Shown: piece by piece, positions 1-6,656 of the stretch
Layout of the letters: each line of letters starts with the position of its first letter
Numbering within the stretch: the stretch's first letter is position 1
Assembly: GCA_018715025.1 (NCBI GenBank)
Contig: DVMK01000195.1
Coordinates: 1 to 23,600, forward strand
Direction of reading: 5' to 3'
DNA: 23,600 nt
Source: Candidatus Caccousia avistercoris
Lineage (GTDB): Bacteria > Bacillota > Clostridia > Oscillospirales > Acutalibacteraceae
Made by a program: the position numbers and the translations under genes
Notes under the pieces: generated by a model
Told to the model about the DNA's origin: nothing
Database searches by the model: none
Seen by the model: only the letters and a program-made list of their open reading frames with translations

Positions 1-927
1 CGCCCGGCCCAAAACAGCAGGCTGCGGCAGTTTGGCAAACAGTTCTGGAGAACCAAGGCCCTGTACTGGTTCGTGATCCCCGGGCTTGTGTTTTACGCCA
101 TTTTCAAATACTACCCCATCTACGGGTCGCAGATTGCCTTCCGGGACTATTCCCCCTACCTGGGCTTCAGCCAGAGCGAATGGGTGGGAATGGAAAATTT
201 CCAGCGCTTTTTCAATTCCCCCGACTTCTGGCAGATCATTCAAAACACGCTGATGATCAACATCACCAACCTGATTGTGGGCTTCCCCTTCCCCATTCTG
301 CTGGCCCTCATGCTGAACCAGCTGGCCAGCCAGCGGGTGAAGAAGCTGGTGCAGACCATTACCTACGCCCCCTACTTCATCTCTATGGTGGTGCTGGTGG
401 GCATGATGTACACCATGTTTTCTCCCTACAGCGGCGTGGTGAACGCGGTGATCAAGCTCTTCGGGGGCGAAGCGGTGTACTTCATGGGCGACCCGAACCT
501 GTACGTGCCCATGTACGTAATTTCAAACATCTGGCAGAACTGCGGCTGGTCGGCGGTGGTATACATTGCCGCCCTGGCGGGGGTCAGCCCCGAGCTGCAC
601 GAGTCGGCCATTGTGGACGGCGCCAGCCGCCTGAAGCGGATTTGGTACATTGACCTGCCCTGCATTCTGCCCACCATCGTCACCATGCTCATTCTCACGG
701 CGGGGCAGCTGCTGACTATCGGCTTTGAAAAATCGTACCTGATGCAGAACGCCATGAACGCCTCGGTTTCTGAGGTGCTTTCCACCTACACCTACAAGCG
801 GGGCCTGCAGGACGGCGACTTCAGCTACGCCACCGCGGTGGAACTGTTCCAGTCCGCCATCAACTTTGTCATTCTCATGGTGGTCAACCGGGTGAGCAAA
901 AAGATAACCGACACATCCCTGTGGTGA
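1..927 (+). CDS. Sugar ABC transporter permease, LplB type (5' end cut by window)
   Basis: Inner-membrane permease of a CUT1 carbohydrate importer, one half of the channel. The frame is open from base 1 with no start codon in view, so only the first 10-20 residues are probably missing; 308 residues are visible. After a basic stretch comes the first membrane segment with the IPGLVF and YYPIYGSQIAFRDY motifs usual in the LplB group. The cytoplasmic EAA loop that docks the ATPase reads HESAIVDGASRLKRIW followed by LP. It ends TSLW, typical of this group. A GTG at 73 is in frame but lies inside the first membrane segment and is unlikely to be the start. The second permease follows after 16 bases and the binding protein after that, so this is an operon. 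The exact sugar is not readable from the sequence. Confidence 0.93.
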   Translation, partial: RPAQNSRLRQFGKQFWRTKALYWFVIPGLVFYAIFKYYPIYGSQIAFRDYSPYLGFSQSEWVGMENFQRFFNSPDFWQIIQNTLMINITNLIVGFPFPILLALMLNQLASQRVKKLVQTITYAPYFISMVVLVGMMYTMFSPYSGVVNAVIKLFGGEAVYFMGDPNLYVPMYVISNIWQNCGWSAVVYIAALAGVSPELHESAIVDGASRLKRIWYIDLPCILPTIVTMLILTAGQLLTIGFEKSYLMQNAMNASVSEVLSTYTYKRGLQDGDFSYATAVELFQSAINFVILMVVNRVSKKITDTSLW

Positions 928-943
928 AAGGAGGAAGGAACCC

Positions 944-1837
944 ATGCTGCGCGCAAAACGGAAATCCAGAGGGGACCAGGTGTTCGGCATTGTGAACGGC
1001 GTGCTGCTGGCCATTATGGCCTTCCTGGTGCTGTACCCCCTGTACTTCAGCCTCATCGCCTCTTTCAGCAGCCCCAACGCGGTGTACCAGGGCCGGGTCA
1101 TCTTCCTTCCGGCCGACATCACCCTGCAGGGCTACGAAAAAATCTTTACCGACCCGTCCATCTGGACCTCGTACCTGAACTCCATTGTGTACACCCTGGT
1201 GGGCACCCTGTGCAACCTGGTGTTCACCATTCCCCTGGCCTTCGCCCTTTCCCGCAGGGAATTCCCCCTGCACGGGGTGTACATGAAGCTTATGGCCTTT
1301 ACCATGTACTTTTACGGCGGCATCATCCCTCTGTACTTTGTGGTGAAGGATCTGCACCTACTTGACACCATGTGGTCGCTGATTCTGCCCACTGTCATCG
1401 CCACCTACAACCTGATCATCGCCCGCTCCTTCTTCATCAGCAATATTCCGGAGGAGCTGAAGGAGGCCGCCTTCCTGGACGGCTGCGGCTATATCCGCTT
1501 CTTTTTCTCGGTGGTCATGCCCCTTTCCAAGGCCATTGTGGCCGTCATGGCGCTGTTCTACGCCGCCCGGCTGTGGAACGGGTACTTCGAGGCCCTCATC
1601 TACATGAACACCGAGTCCAAATTCCCCCTGCAGCTGATTCTGCGCACCATCCTCATCGAAAGCCAGAACGCCCTGCAGGACGCGGGCGAGGCCACCACCG
1701 TGAAGGATAAGCAGGAGCTGGTGAACCTGCTGAAATACGGCTGCGTCATCGTTTCCAGCGTGCCCATGCTTCTGTTCTACCCCTTTGTGCAGAAATATTT
1801 CGTCAAGGGCGTTATGATCGGCGCGGTAAAAGGCTGA
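944..1837 (+). CDS. Sugar ABC transporter permease, YtcP/LplC type
   Basis: Second permease subunit (297 aa) of the same CUT1 importer, in the membrane. It has about six hydrophobic segments, beginning with a helix near residues 18-40, and an EAA loop reading EELKEAAFLDGCGYIRFF, the site that contacts the shared ATPase. It ends in the KYFVKGVMIGAVKG tail characteristic of YtcP/LplC-like proteins. The ATG is preceded by AAGGAGGAAGG at good distance and lies 16 bases after the first permease, so the two are probably cotranslated. Length is normal for the family. No ATPase gene is seen beside it, as is usual for this type. Confidence 0.94.
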   Translation: MLRAKRKSRGDQVFGIVNGVLLAIMAFLVLYPLYFSLIASFSSPNAVYQGRVIFLPADITLQGYEKIFTDPSIWTSYLNSIVYTLVGTLCNLVFTIPLAFALSRREFPLHGVYMKLMAFTMYFYGGIIPLYFVVKDLHLLDTMWSLILPTVIATYNLIIARSFFISNIPEELKEAAFLDGCGYIRFFFSVVMPLSKAIVAVMALFYAARLWNGYFEALIYMNTESKFPLQLILRTILIESQNALQDAGEATTVKDKQELVNLLKYGCVIVSSVPMLLFYPFVQKYFVKGVMIGAVKG

Positions 1838-1876
1838 CCGGTCACTCAAATATTAGGAAGAAAAGAGGTAATTTGT

Positions 1877-3511
1877 ATGAAAAGGATTCTCAGCGCGCTG
1901 TTGGCAGCTTGCCTGGCCCTTTCCCTGGCGGCCTGTTCCGGGCCGTCGTCCACCGCCTCCTCGGGCGGATCCGCTGAGGCGGGAACCAGCGAATCCGGCG
2001 AAGCCTCCACCGAAAAGGTGACGTTTTCCGCCATATTCCTGAAAAACGAGTGGCACGGCGAGCCGGACAACATGGACATTATGACGAAGCTGGAGGAGGA
2101 GGCCAACGTAGACGTTCAGTGGCAGGTGTACAACCAGGCCACCTGGGCGGACAAGAAAAACGTGATGGTCGCCTCCGGCGAGGTGCCGGACGTATTCTAC
2201 ATGAATTCGGTAAACAGCACCGACATCAACAACTACCTTTCCGACGGCCTGTTCATGGACCTGACCGACCTGATTCCCCAGTATGCCCCCCGGCTGAACC
2301 AGGTGCTGGAGGATATGCCCCAGTTCAAGGCCATCTGCGTGAACCCCACCGACGGGAAAATTTACAGCATCGGCCGCGCGGCGGAGCGCGAGGTGCAGTA
2401 CACCGCCGGCCTTATGTACATCAACAAAACCTGGCTGGACCAGCTGGGCCTGCCCATCCCCACCACCACCGACGAGTTCTACACCACCCTGAAGGCCTTC
2501 AAGGAGAAGGACCCCAACGGCAACGGCAAGGCCGACGAGCTGCCCTTCATCTTCCACTTCAACCCCAACAACCCTGACGAGGGCTACACCTACCAGTCTC
2601 TGTTCGGCGCCTTCGGCTATGTGGATCCCATCAGCAACTACGGCGCGCACTTTGTCCGCGACATGGAGACGAACGAGCTTATCTTCGTGGCGGAGCAGGA
2701 GGGCTACAAGGACGCCATCTCCTTCTACGGCAAAATGGTGCAGGAGGGCCTGTGGGACGCAGAGGGCTTCACCACCCAGGACACCTCTGTGATGACGGCC
2801 AAGGGCAACAATGAAGAGATGATCGTGGGCTCCTTCATCGCCTTCGACTCCACCTTCATCGTCCCGGCCGACCGGCTGGACGACTACGTCATCCTTCCCC
2901 CGCTGGTAGGGCCGGAGGGCCACCAGATGTGGATGTACCACGGCGGCAGCAACGGCAACGTGAACGGCACCCAGTTTGCCATGACCACCAGCGCCAAGGG
3001 CAAGGAAGAGGGCATTATGCGCTGGCTGGACGCCCACTTTGACCCAGAAACCTCCATTGAGCTGTTCCTTGGGCCGGTCGGCGTGACCCTGGAACGCACC
3101 GAAAGCGGCATGCTGGATTACGTGGACACCCCAGAAGGCATGACCTACAGCGAATTCCGCTACGGCAACTGCCCGGTACACGTGCCCTGCGTCATCAAGG
3201 CGGAGGACTGGGGCAAGACCATCCAGGTTATGGACGAGGACATCAACAAGCTCTCCATCGCCAAGGAATATTACGAGCCCTACCAGACCCAGAGTTCCCT
3301 GTTCCTGCTGCCCAACGAGGAAGAAAGCGACTACTTCGTGAAAGAGGGCACCGACATCCGCGACTATGTGAACCAGATGCAGGTCACCTGGCTCACCAAG
3401 GGCGGCATTGAGGAGGAATGGGACACCTACCTGCAGCAGCTGCAGACCCTGGGCATTGACAAATACAAGCAGACCATTCAGGGCATTCTGGACCGGATGG
3501 ATGGGGAATAA
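1877..3511 (+). CDS. Extracellular sugar-binding lipoprotein, LplA type
   Basis: Binding protein (544 aa) that catches the sugar outside the membrane and hands it to the two permeases. The N-terminus is a lipoprotein signal: basic start, hydrophobic core and a lipobox L17-A18-A19-C20; a second LAAC at residues 9-12 is too early to be the anchor. A Ser/Gly/Glu-rich linker (about 21-45) then leads into the folded domain, with motifs usual in the large LplA-like group such as PDVFYMN, DGKIYSI and MYINKTWLDQLG. At over 500 residues it is longer than MalE-like proteins, which fits the large-binding-protein branch that pairs with LplB/YtcP. It lies 39 bases after the second permease, has a GAGGT ribosome site, and is followed at once by a strong terminator. 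Confidence 0.93.
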   Translation: MKRILSALLAACLALSLAACSGPSSTASSGGSAEAGTSESGEASTEKVTFSAIFLKNEWHGEPDNMDIMTKLEEEANVDVQWQVYNQATWADKKNVMVASGEVPDVFYMNSVNSTDINNYLSDGLFMDLTDLIPQYAPRLNQVLEDMPQFKAICVNPTDGKIYSIGRAAEREVQYTAGLMYINKTWLDQLGLPIPTTTDEFYTTLKAFKEKDPNGNGKADELPFIFHFNPNNPDEGYTYQSLFGAFGYVDPISNYGAHFVRDMETNELIFVAEQEGYKDAISFYGKMVQEGLWDAEGFTTQDTSVMTAKGNNEEMIVGSFIAFDSTFIVPADRLDDYVILPPLVGPEGHQMWMYHGGSNGNVNGTQFAMTTSAKGKEEGIMRWLDAHFDPETSIELFLGPVGVTLERTESGMLDYVDTPEGMTYSEFRYGNCPVHVPCVIKAEDWGKTIQVMDEDINKLSIAKEYYEPYQTQSSLFLLPNEEESDYFVKEGTDIRDYVNQMQVTWLTKGGIEEEWDTYLQQLQTLGIDKYKQTIQGILDRMDGE

Positions 3512-3526
3512 GCTTCCCGAAACCTG

Positions 3527-3566
3527 GCGGGGGCGGGCTGCGGCCCGCCCCCGCTTTCTCTTTCTC
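3527..3566 (+). terminator. Intrinsic terminator of the sugar importer operon
   Basis: A perfect 12-bp stem, GCGGGGGCGGGC paired with its complement at 3543-3554, closes a TGCG loop and is followed by a T-rich tract (TTTCTCTTTCTC). It starts 15 bases after the stop of the binding protein and separates that operon from the sulfatase. Confidence 0.9.
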
Positions 3567-3676
3567 CCCAAAGCCCTTGCGCTTCGGGAAGCAGAGAGGT
3601 AAACTGAAGGAAAGACGTCTGAAAACGCCGCTTCGGCGGCGCGCAACTTGTCGAAGAAGCTGCAAAAAGCAATGAT

Positions 3677-3700
3677 AAAGTTTTCGTCCACCTTTTACAA
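3677..3700 (+). repeat. 24-base dispersed repeat, copy 1
   Basis: The segment around TTTCGTCCACCTTTT matches the reverse complement of 6612-6635 at 22 of 24 positions. Both copies lie in gene-free DNA and each has a GTGACGCGGC stem-loop nearby. Confidence 0.6.
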
Positions 3701-3709
3701 AAGGGTGCG

Positions 3710-3758
3710 GCATGCCGGTGGCATGCAAACAGCACCGACCGAACCGGAAGGTGAGACC
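3710..3758. repeat. Hairpin element, copy A of a tandem pair
   Basis: The stem GCATGCC, loop GGT and stem GGCATGC are followed by AAACA and a segment containing CACCGACCGAA, then CGG, and ending GAGACC. Copy B 21 bases further on has the same plan with a different but still perfectly paired stem. The element was recognised only by this internal comparison. Confidence 0.75.
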
Positions 3759-3779
3759 TGGTGGGGTGCAGGGGGCGCC

Positions 3780-3830
3780 GTGCGCCAGTGGCGCACAAAC
3801 AAGGCGCCGACCGAAGCGGCAGCGGAGACC
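3780..3830. repeat. Hairpin element, copy B of a tandem pair
   Basis: The stem GTGCGCC, loop AGT and stem GGCGCAC are followed by AAACAA, then GCGCCGACCGAAGCGG, ending GGAGACC. Compared with copy A, three consecutive stem positions differ on one arm and their partners differ to match on the other, so pairing is kept while sequence is not. Confidence 0.75.
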
Positions 3831-3871
3831 CAAAGCCCCGCAAATGGCCGTGTAACAGTCTTAAAATAGCG

Positions 3872-3913
3872 CGAAGGGTTCTTTTGCAGGGAACCCTGCA
3901 AAAGAATGCTTCG
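3872..3913. repeat. Long palindrome with two-base loop
   Basis: A perfect 13-bp stem, TTCTTTTGCAGGG at 3879-3891 with its complement at 3894-3906, has only AA between the arms. It extends outward through a GG/TG internal mismatch to CGAAG/CTTCG. No T-tract follows on either side, so it is not a simple terminator. Confidence 0.8.
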
Positions 3914-3917
3914 ACGC

Positions 3918-3940
3918 GTGACGCGGCTTTGCCGTGTCAC
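3918..3940. repeat. Stem-loop of the GTGACGCGGC type
   Basis: GTGACGCGGC and GCCGTGTCAC form a 10-bp stem with one G-T pair around a TTT loop. The same arm sequence GTGACGCGGC occurs in a longer stem at 6516-6548, which suggests a dispersed small repeat. Confidence 0.65.
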
Positions 3941-4061
3941 AAGGCAGAGAAGCAGGGAGCGCAGCTCCCGATTCTGCGATCTTCTGCGCACCATGCTAAG
4001 GTTTATCGACAGTCTGTACGCCGCTCTGGCGGCGCGCACAGTGAGGAAGGAGGAACTTTTT

Positions 4062-5537
4062 ATGAAACGCCCGAATTTTCTGGTATTCATGACCGACCAC
4101 CAGCGGGGGGACACCCAGCCCCCCCTGGGCCTGGCAAAAACCCCTAACCTGGAACGGCTGTTCCAGAACGGGGTGGCCTTCCGCCAGGCCTACTGCCCGT
4201 CGCCCCACTGCTGCCCCAGCCGGGCCACCTTTTTCAGCGGCCTGTACCCCTCTGAGCACGGGGTGTGGAACAACGTAGACGTGCCCAACACCCTTTCCCG
4301 GGGGCTGTACGACGGGGTGCGCCTGTTTTCGGAGGATTTGAAGGAGAACGGCTACCGGATGCTGTTCAGCGGAAAATGGCATGTGAGCGCGGAGGAAGGG
4401 CCGGACAGCCGGGGCTTTGAGCTGGTGTACCACAAAAAGACGTACCAAAAGCGCCCCAATGTGCCCGACACCTCAGAGTGGGAGCTGTACAAAAAAGCCG
4501 GAGGCTTTGGCGACACGGCGGGCCAGACCCGCCGGGAGGGGGAGATTCTGCGCCCCTACTACCCGGACTACCAGCAGTACGGCGCAAAGGAAAACCCCTT
4601 CGGAGACACCGACGTGGCAGAACACGCCTGCCAGGCCCTGGAGCAGGTGGGAACCGACCAGCCCTTCTTCCTGTTTGTGGGGCCGTTGGGCCCTCACGAC
4701 CCGTACATCCCGCCCCAGCGCTTTTTGGACCTGTACGACCCGGCGGAGATTCCCCTGCCGGAAAGCTTTTCCGACGATATGGACGACAAGCCCGCCCTGT
4801 ACCGCCGCACCCGGGACCGGTACGCCCAGCTGACCCCGGAGGAGCACCGGGAATCCATCCGCCGGTACCTGGCCTTCTGCAGCTATGAGGACTGGCTGTT
4901 CGGCCAGCTGCTGAACGTGCTGGAAAAGCGGAACCTGCTGGAGGACACCGTGGTGGTCTACGTCTCTGACCATGGGGACTACGTGGGGGCTCACCGGCTG
5001 TGGGCCAAGGGCCTGCCCTGCTTCCAGGAGGCGTACCACATCTGCTCGGTGGTGGGCTACGGCGGGGTGAAGAACCCGGGCCGCACCGAGGACGCCCTCG
5101 TTTCCCTGGCCGACTACGCCCCCACCTTCCTGGAGCTGGCCGGAATCCCCTGCAGCCGCAGGATGGCGGGCCGTTCCCTGGCCCCCTTCCTGCGGGGCGA
5201 GCAGCCGGAGGGCTGGCGCACCCGGCTGTTCACCCAGTCCAACGGCAACGAGGTGTACGGCATCCAGCGGGCGGTGTTCGGCGGCCGCTACAAGTACGTG
5301 TTCAACGCCTTTGACTACGACGAGCTGTACGACCTGCAGGAGGATCCCCACGAGACGGTGAACCTGATCCGCCGCCCCGACCTGCAGCCGGTGGTGAAGG
5401 AGCTGTGCCGGGAGCTTTGGAAATTCGCCTATGAGAACAGCGACAACATTGTGAACCCTTACATCATGACGGCCCTGGCCCCCTACGGCCCCGGCATCGC
5501 CTTCTCAGAGGAGGAAACCGGCCCGGCCCGCGCATAG
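4062..5537 (+). CDS. Sulfatase, Cys-type, predicted cytoplasmic
   Basis: Type I sulfatase (491 aa), an arylsulfatase-fold enzyme that removes sulfate esters, here most likely from sugars given the neighbours. The active-site signature is CCPSRATFFSG at residues 50-60; Cys50 would be converted to formylglycine. The N-terminal metal site is FMTDHQRGD (residues 9-17), and a second metal-binding element DHGDYVGAH lies in the C-terminal half. There is no signal peptide, so the enzyme should work inside the cell on imported oligosaccharides. The start at 4062 is chosen because AAGGAGG sits 8 bases upstream; the frame is open back to 3906 but that part is repeat DNA. A Cys-type enzyme in an anaerobe needs a radical-SAM sulfatase maturase, which is not in the window. 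The precise substrate is unknown. Confidence 0.92.
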   Translation: MKRPNFLVFMTDHQRGDTQPPLGLAKTPNLERLFQNGVAFRQAYCPSPHCCPSRATFFSGLYPSEHGVWNNVDVPNTLSRGLYDGVRLFSEDLKENGYRMLFSGKWHVSAEEGPDSRGFELVYHKKTYQKRPNVPDTSEWELYKKAGGFGDTAGQTRREGEILRPYYPDYQQYGAKENPFGDTDVAEHACQALEQVGTDQPFFLFVGPLGPHDPYIPPQRFLDLYDPAEIPLPESFSDDMDDKPALYRRTRDRYAQLTPEEHRESIRRYLAFCSYEDWLFGQLLNVLEKRNLLEDTVVVYVSDHGDYVGAHRLWAKGLPCFQEAYHICSVVGYGGVKNPGRTEDALVSLADYAPTFLELAGIPCSRRMAGRSLAPFLRGEQPEGWRTRLFTQSNGNEVYGIQRAVFGGRYKYVFNAFDYDELYDLQEDPHETVNLIRRPDLQPVVKELCRELWKFAYENSDNIVNPYIMTALAPYGPGIAFSEEETGPARA

Positions 5538-5569
5538 CCGTCCCCGGCCAAAGGTTCTTGGAAAAATAA

Positions 5570-5598
5570 TTGCGCAGGCCTCGCGGAGCAGCTATAAT
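5570..5598 (+). promoter_or_regulatory. Sigma-A promoter for the AIM24 gene
   Basis: A perfect -10 box TATAAT at 5593-5598 lies 17 bases after TTGCGC (5570-5575), which matches four of six -35 positions. Transcription would start near 5605 and give a leader of about 100 bases. The promoter lies inside a 56-base block that recurs at 19018. Confidence 0.7.
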
Positions 5599-5627
5599 AG
5601 AAATCAGAACCGTGGGAAAACCGCGGG
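5572..5627 (+). repeat. 56-base direct repeat, copy 1
   Basis: This aligns without gaps to 19018-19073. Conserved parts are GCGCAGGCCT, GCGGAGCAGCTA, CAGAACCGTGG and CGCGGG; a central block of ten bases differs, plus three single changes. In this copy the variable block supplies most of the TATAAT box. Confidence 0.8.
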
Positions 5628-5706
5628 CAGATTATGGAGGAGGCCCCCGCCCTGAGAAAGCGGCCGCAGGCCGCGGGGGCGCGGCTTCCTCCCCGGAGGG
5701 GAATCG

Positions 5707-6387
5707 ATGCAGTACCAGATTACAGGGGAACCAATGCCAGTGGTGACATGCACCCTGGGGAACGGCGAATCCATGATCACAGAGCGCGGCTCTATGGTGT
5801 GGATGAGCCCAAACATGCGGATGGAAACCGGAACAGGCGGCCTGGGCAAGGCCTTTGGGCGCATGTTTTCCGGCGATTCCATCTTTCAGAACACCTACAC
5901 CGCCCAGGGAGGCCCCGGCATGATTGCCTTCGCCTCCAGCTTCCCCGGCTCCATCCGGGCGGTGGCGGTAGACCCGGCCCACCCGGTGGTGGTGCAGAAA
6001 ACGGGGTTCCTGGCCTCAGAGGCAGGGGTGGATCTTTCCATCTTCTTCCAGAAGAAGGTGGGAGCCGGGTTCTTCGGCGGCGAGGGCTTCATTATGCAGA
6101 AGCTTTCCGGCACAGGCACCGCTTTCGTGGAGATTGACGGCTCGGCGGTGGAATATGTGCTGCAGCCCGGCCAGAGCATGGTGGTGGACACCGGCAACCT
6201 GGCCATGATGGACGCCACCTGCTCTGTGGATGTGCAGATGGTGAAGGGCGTGAAGAATATGCTCTTCGGCGGCGAGGGGATTTTCCACACTGTGGTCACC
6301 GGCCCCGGCCGTATTGTGCTGCAGACCATGCCCGTCAGCGGCGTTGCCGCCGCCCTTGCCCCCTTCTTCAACACCGGGAACCGGTAA
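5707..6387 (+). CDS. AIM24 / TIGR00266 family protein
   Basis: A 226-residue protein of the AIM24 (DUF124) family, a beta-rich fold made of repeated strands. Bacterial members have no firmly assigned reaction. Family features are the opening MQYQITGEPMPVV, the GESMITERGSMVWM turn (about residues 20-33), a glycine-rich segment near GTGGLGKAFGRMFSG, and the FFGGEGFIMQKLSGTG and LFGGEGIFHT repeats. There is no signal peptide or membrane segment. The gene has its own promoter and terminator, so it is a single-gene unit. The ribosome site GGAGGGGAA lies before the ATG, within a long GC-rich leader. Confidence 0.9.
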   Translation: MQYQITGEPMPVVTCTLGNGESMITERGSMVWMSPNMRMETGTGGLGKAFGRMFSGDSIFQNTYTAQGGPGMIAFASSFPGSIRAVAVDPAHPVVVQKTGFLASEAGVDLSIFFQKKVGAGFFGGEGFIMQKLSGTGTAFVEIDGSAVEYVLQPGQSMVVDTGNLAMMDATCSVDVQMVKGVKNMLFGGEGIFHTVVTGPGRIVLQTMPVSGVAAALAPFFNTGNR

Positions 6388-6408
6388 CACAAAACCAAAC
6401 GCTGCAAA

Positions 6409-6455
6409 ATGCCCCTCCGTCCCCAAAAAATTGGGGAACGGAGGGGCATTTCTTC
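6409..6455. terminator. Terminator after the AIM24 gene, possibly two-way
   Basis: A long stem pairs ATGCCCCTCCGT and CCCCAA with TTGGGG and ACGGAGGGGCAT, with one bulged A, closing an AAAA-type loop. It is followed by TTTCTT on the + strand; an A-run just before it (CAAAAT) gives a short U-tract on the - strand, so it could also stop the converging fucosidase transcript. Confidence 0.88.
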
Positions 6456-6515
6456 GCGTTGGAAAGCTGGTCTGCTGTTTATTTATTATAAATACGTAAC
6501 AGAAAAGGGAGGCAC

Positions 6516-6548
6516 GCATTGTGACGCGGCAGAGCCGCGACACAATGC
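6516..6548. repeat. Stem-loop between converging genes
   Basis: GCATTGTGACGCGGC pairs with GCCGCGACACAATGC over 15 positions with one A-A mismatch and an AGA loop. It shares the arm GTGACGCGGC with 3918-3940. On the - strand it is followed by GTGCCTCCCTTTTCTG, so it may also help end the fucosidase transcript. Confidence 0.65.
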
Positions 6549-6611
6549 AAACCATTTTGAAAAAGTTTGATCAAAACTTTCACGTTCGCTCTCTCTTACA
6601 TTCTTCTTGAA

Positions 6612-6635
6612 TTGAAAAAGGTGGACGAAACCTTT
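6612..6635 (-). repeat. 24-base dispersed repeat, copy 2 (inverted)
   Basis: Its reverse complement matches 3677-3700 at 22 of 24 positions around TTTCGTCCACC. It lies just beyond the stop codon of the fucosidase gene. Confidence 0.6.
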
Positions 6636-6656
6636 AAATTTCTATAAAGAATAAAG

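Larger units (their letters stand above)
3567..4061. other. Gene-free, hairpin-rich region before the sulfatase
   Basis: No convincing gene lies in these 495 bases. The region holds a run of separate hairpins: CGCCG/CGGCG at 3626-3638, a tandem pair of related elements at 3710-3830, a long palindrome at 3872-3913, a stem at 3918-3940, GGGAGC/GCTCCC at 3955-3969, and GCCGC/GCGGC at 4020-4033 just before the sulfatase ribosome site. An open frame continues upstream from the sulfatase ATG to 3906, but it runs through these palindromes and has no ribosome site, so I do not count it as coding. I could not settle on a promoter: a TAAAAT at 3862 has no acceptable -35 box. Confidence 0.7.

Noticed and set aside
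1853..3691. 612-codon open frame on the - strand
   Set aside because: It lies wholly opposite the binding-protein gene and its terminator; its product is a low-complexity V/H/A/G-rich string with no domain. GC-rich genes commonly give such antisense frames; the 684-codon frame at 15654-17708 is the same case.
3862..3867. TAAAAT as a sulfatase promoter
   Set aside because: There is no -35-like box 16-18 bases upstream, and the site sits beside a palindrome.
3906..4061. N-terminal extension of the sulfatase to an ATG at 3906
   Set aside because: The extension would be coded by palindromes and stem-loops, has no ribosome site, and the ATG at 4062 has AAGGAGG at ideal distance just before the conserved sulfatase N-terminus.
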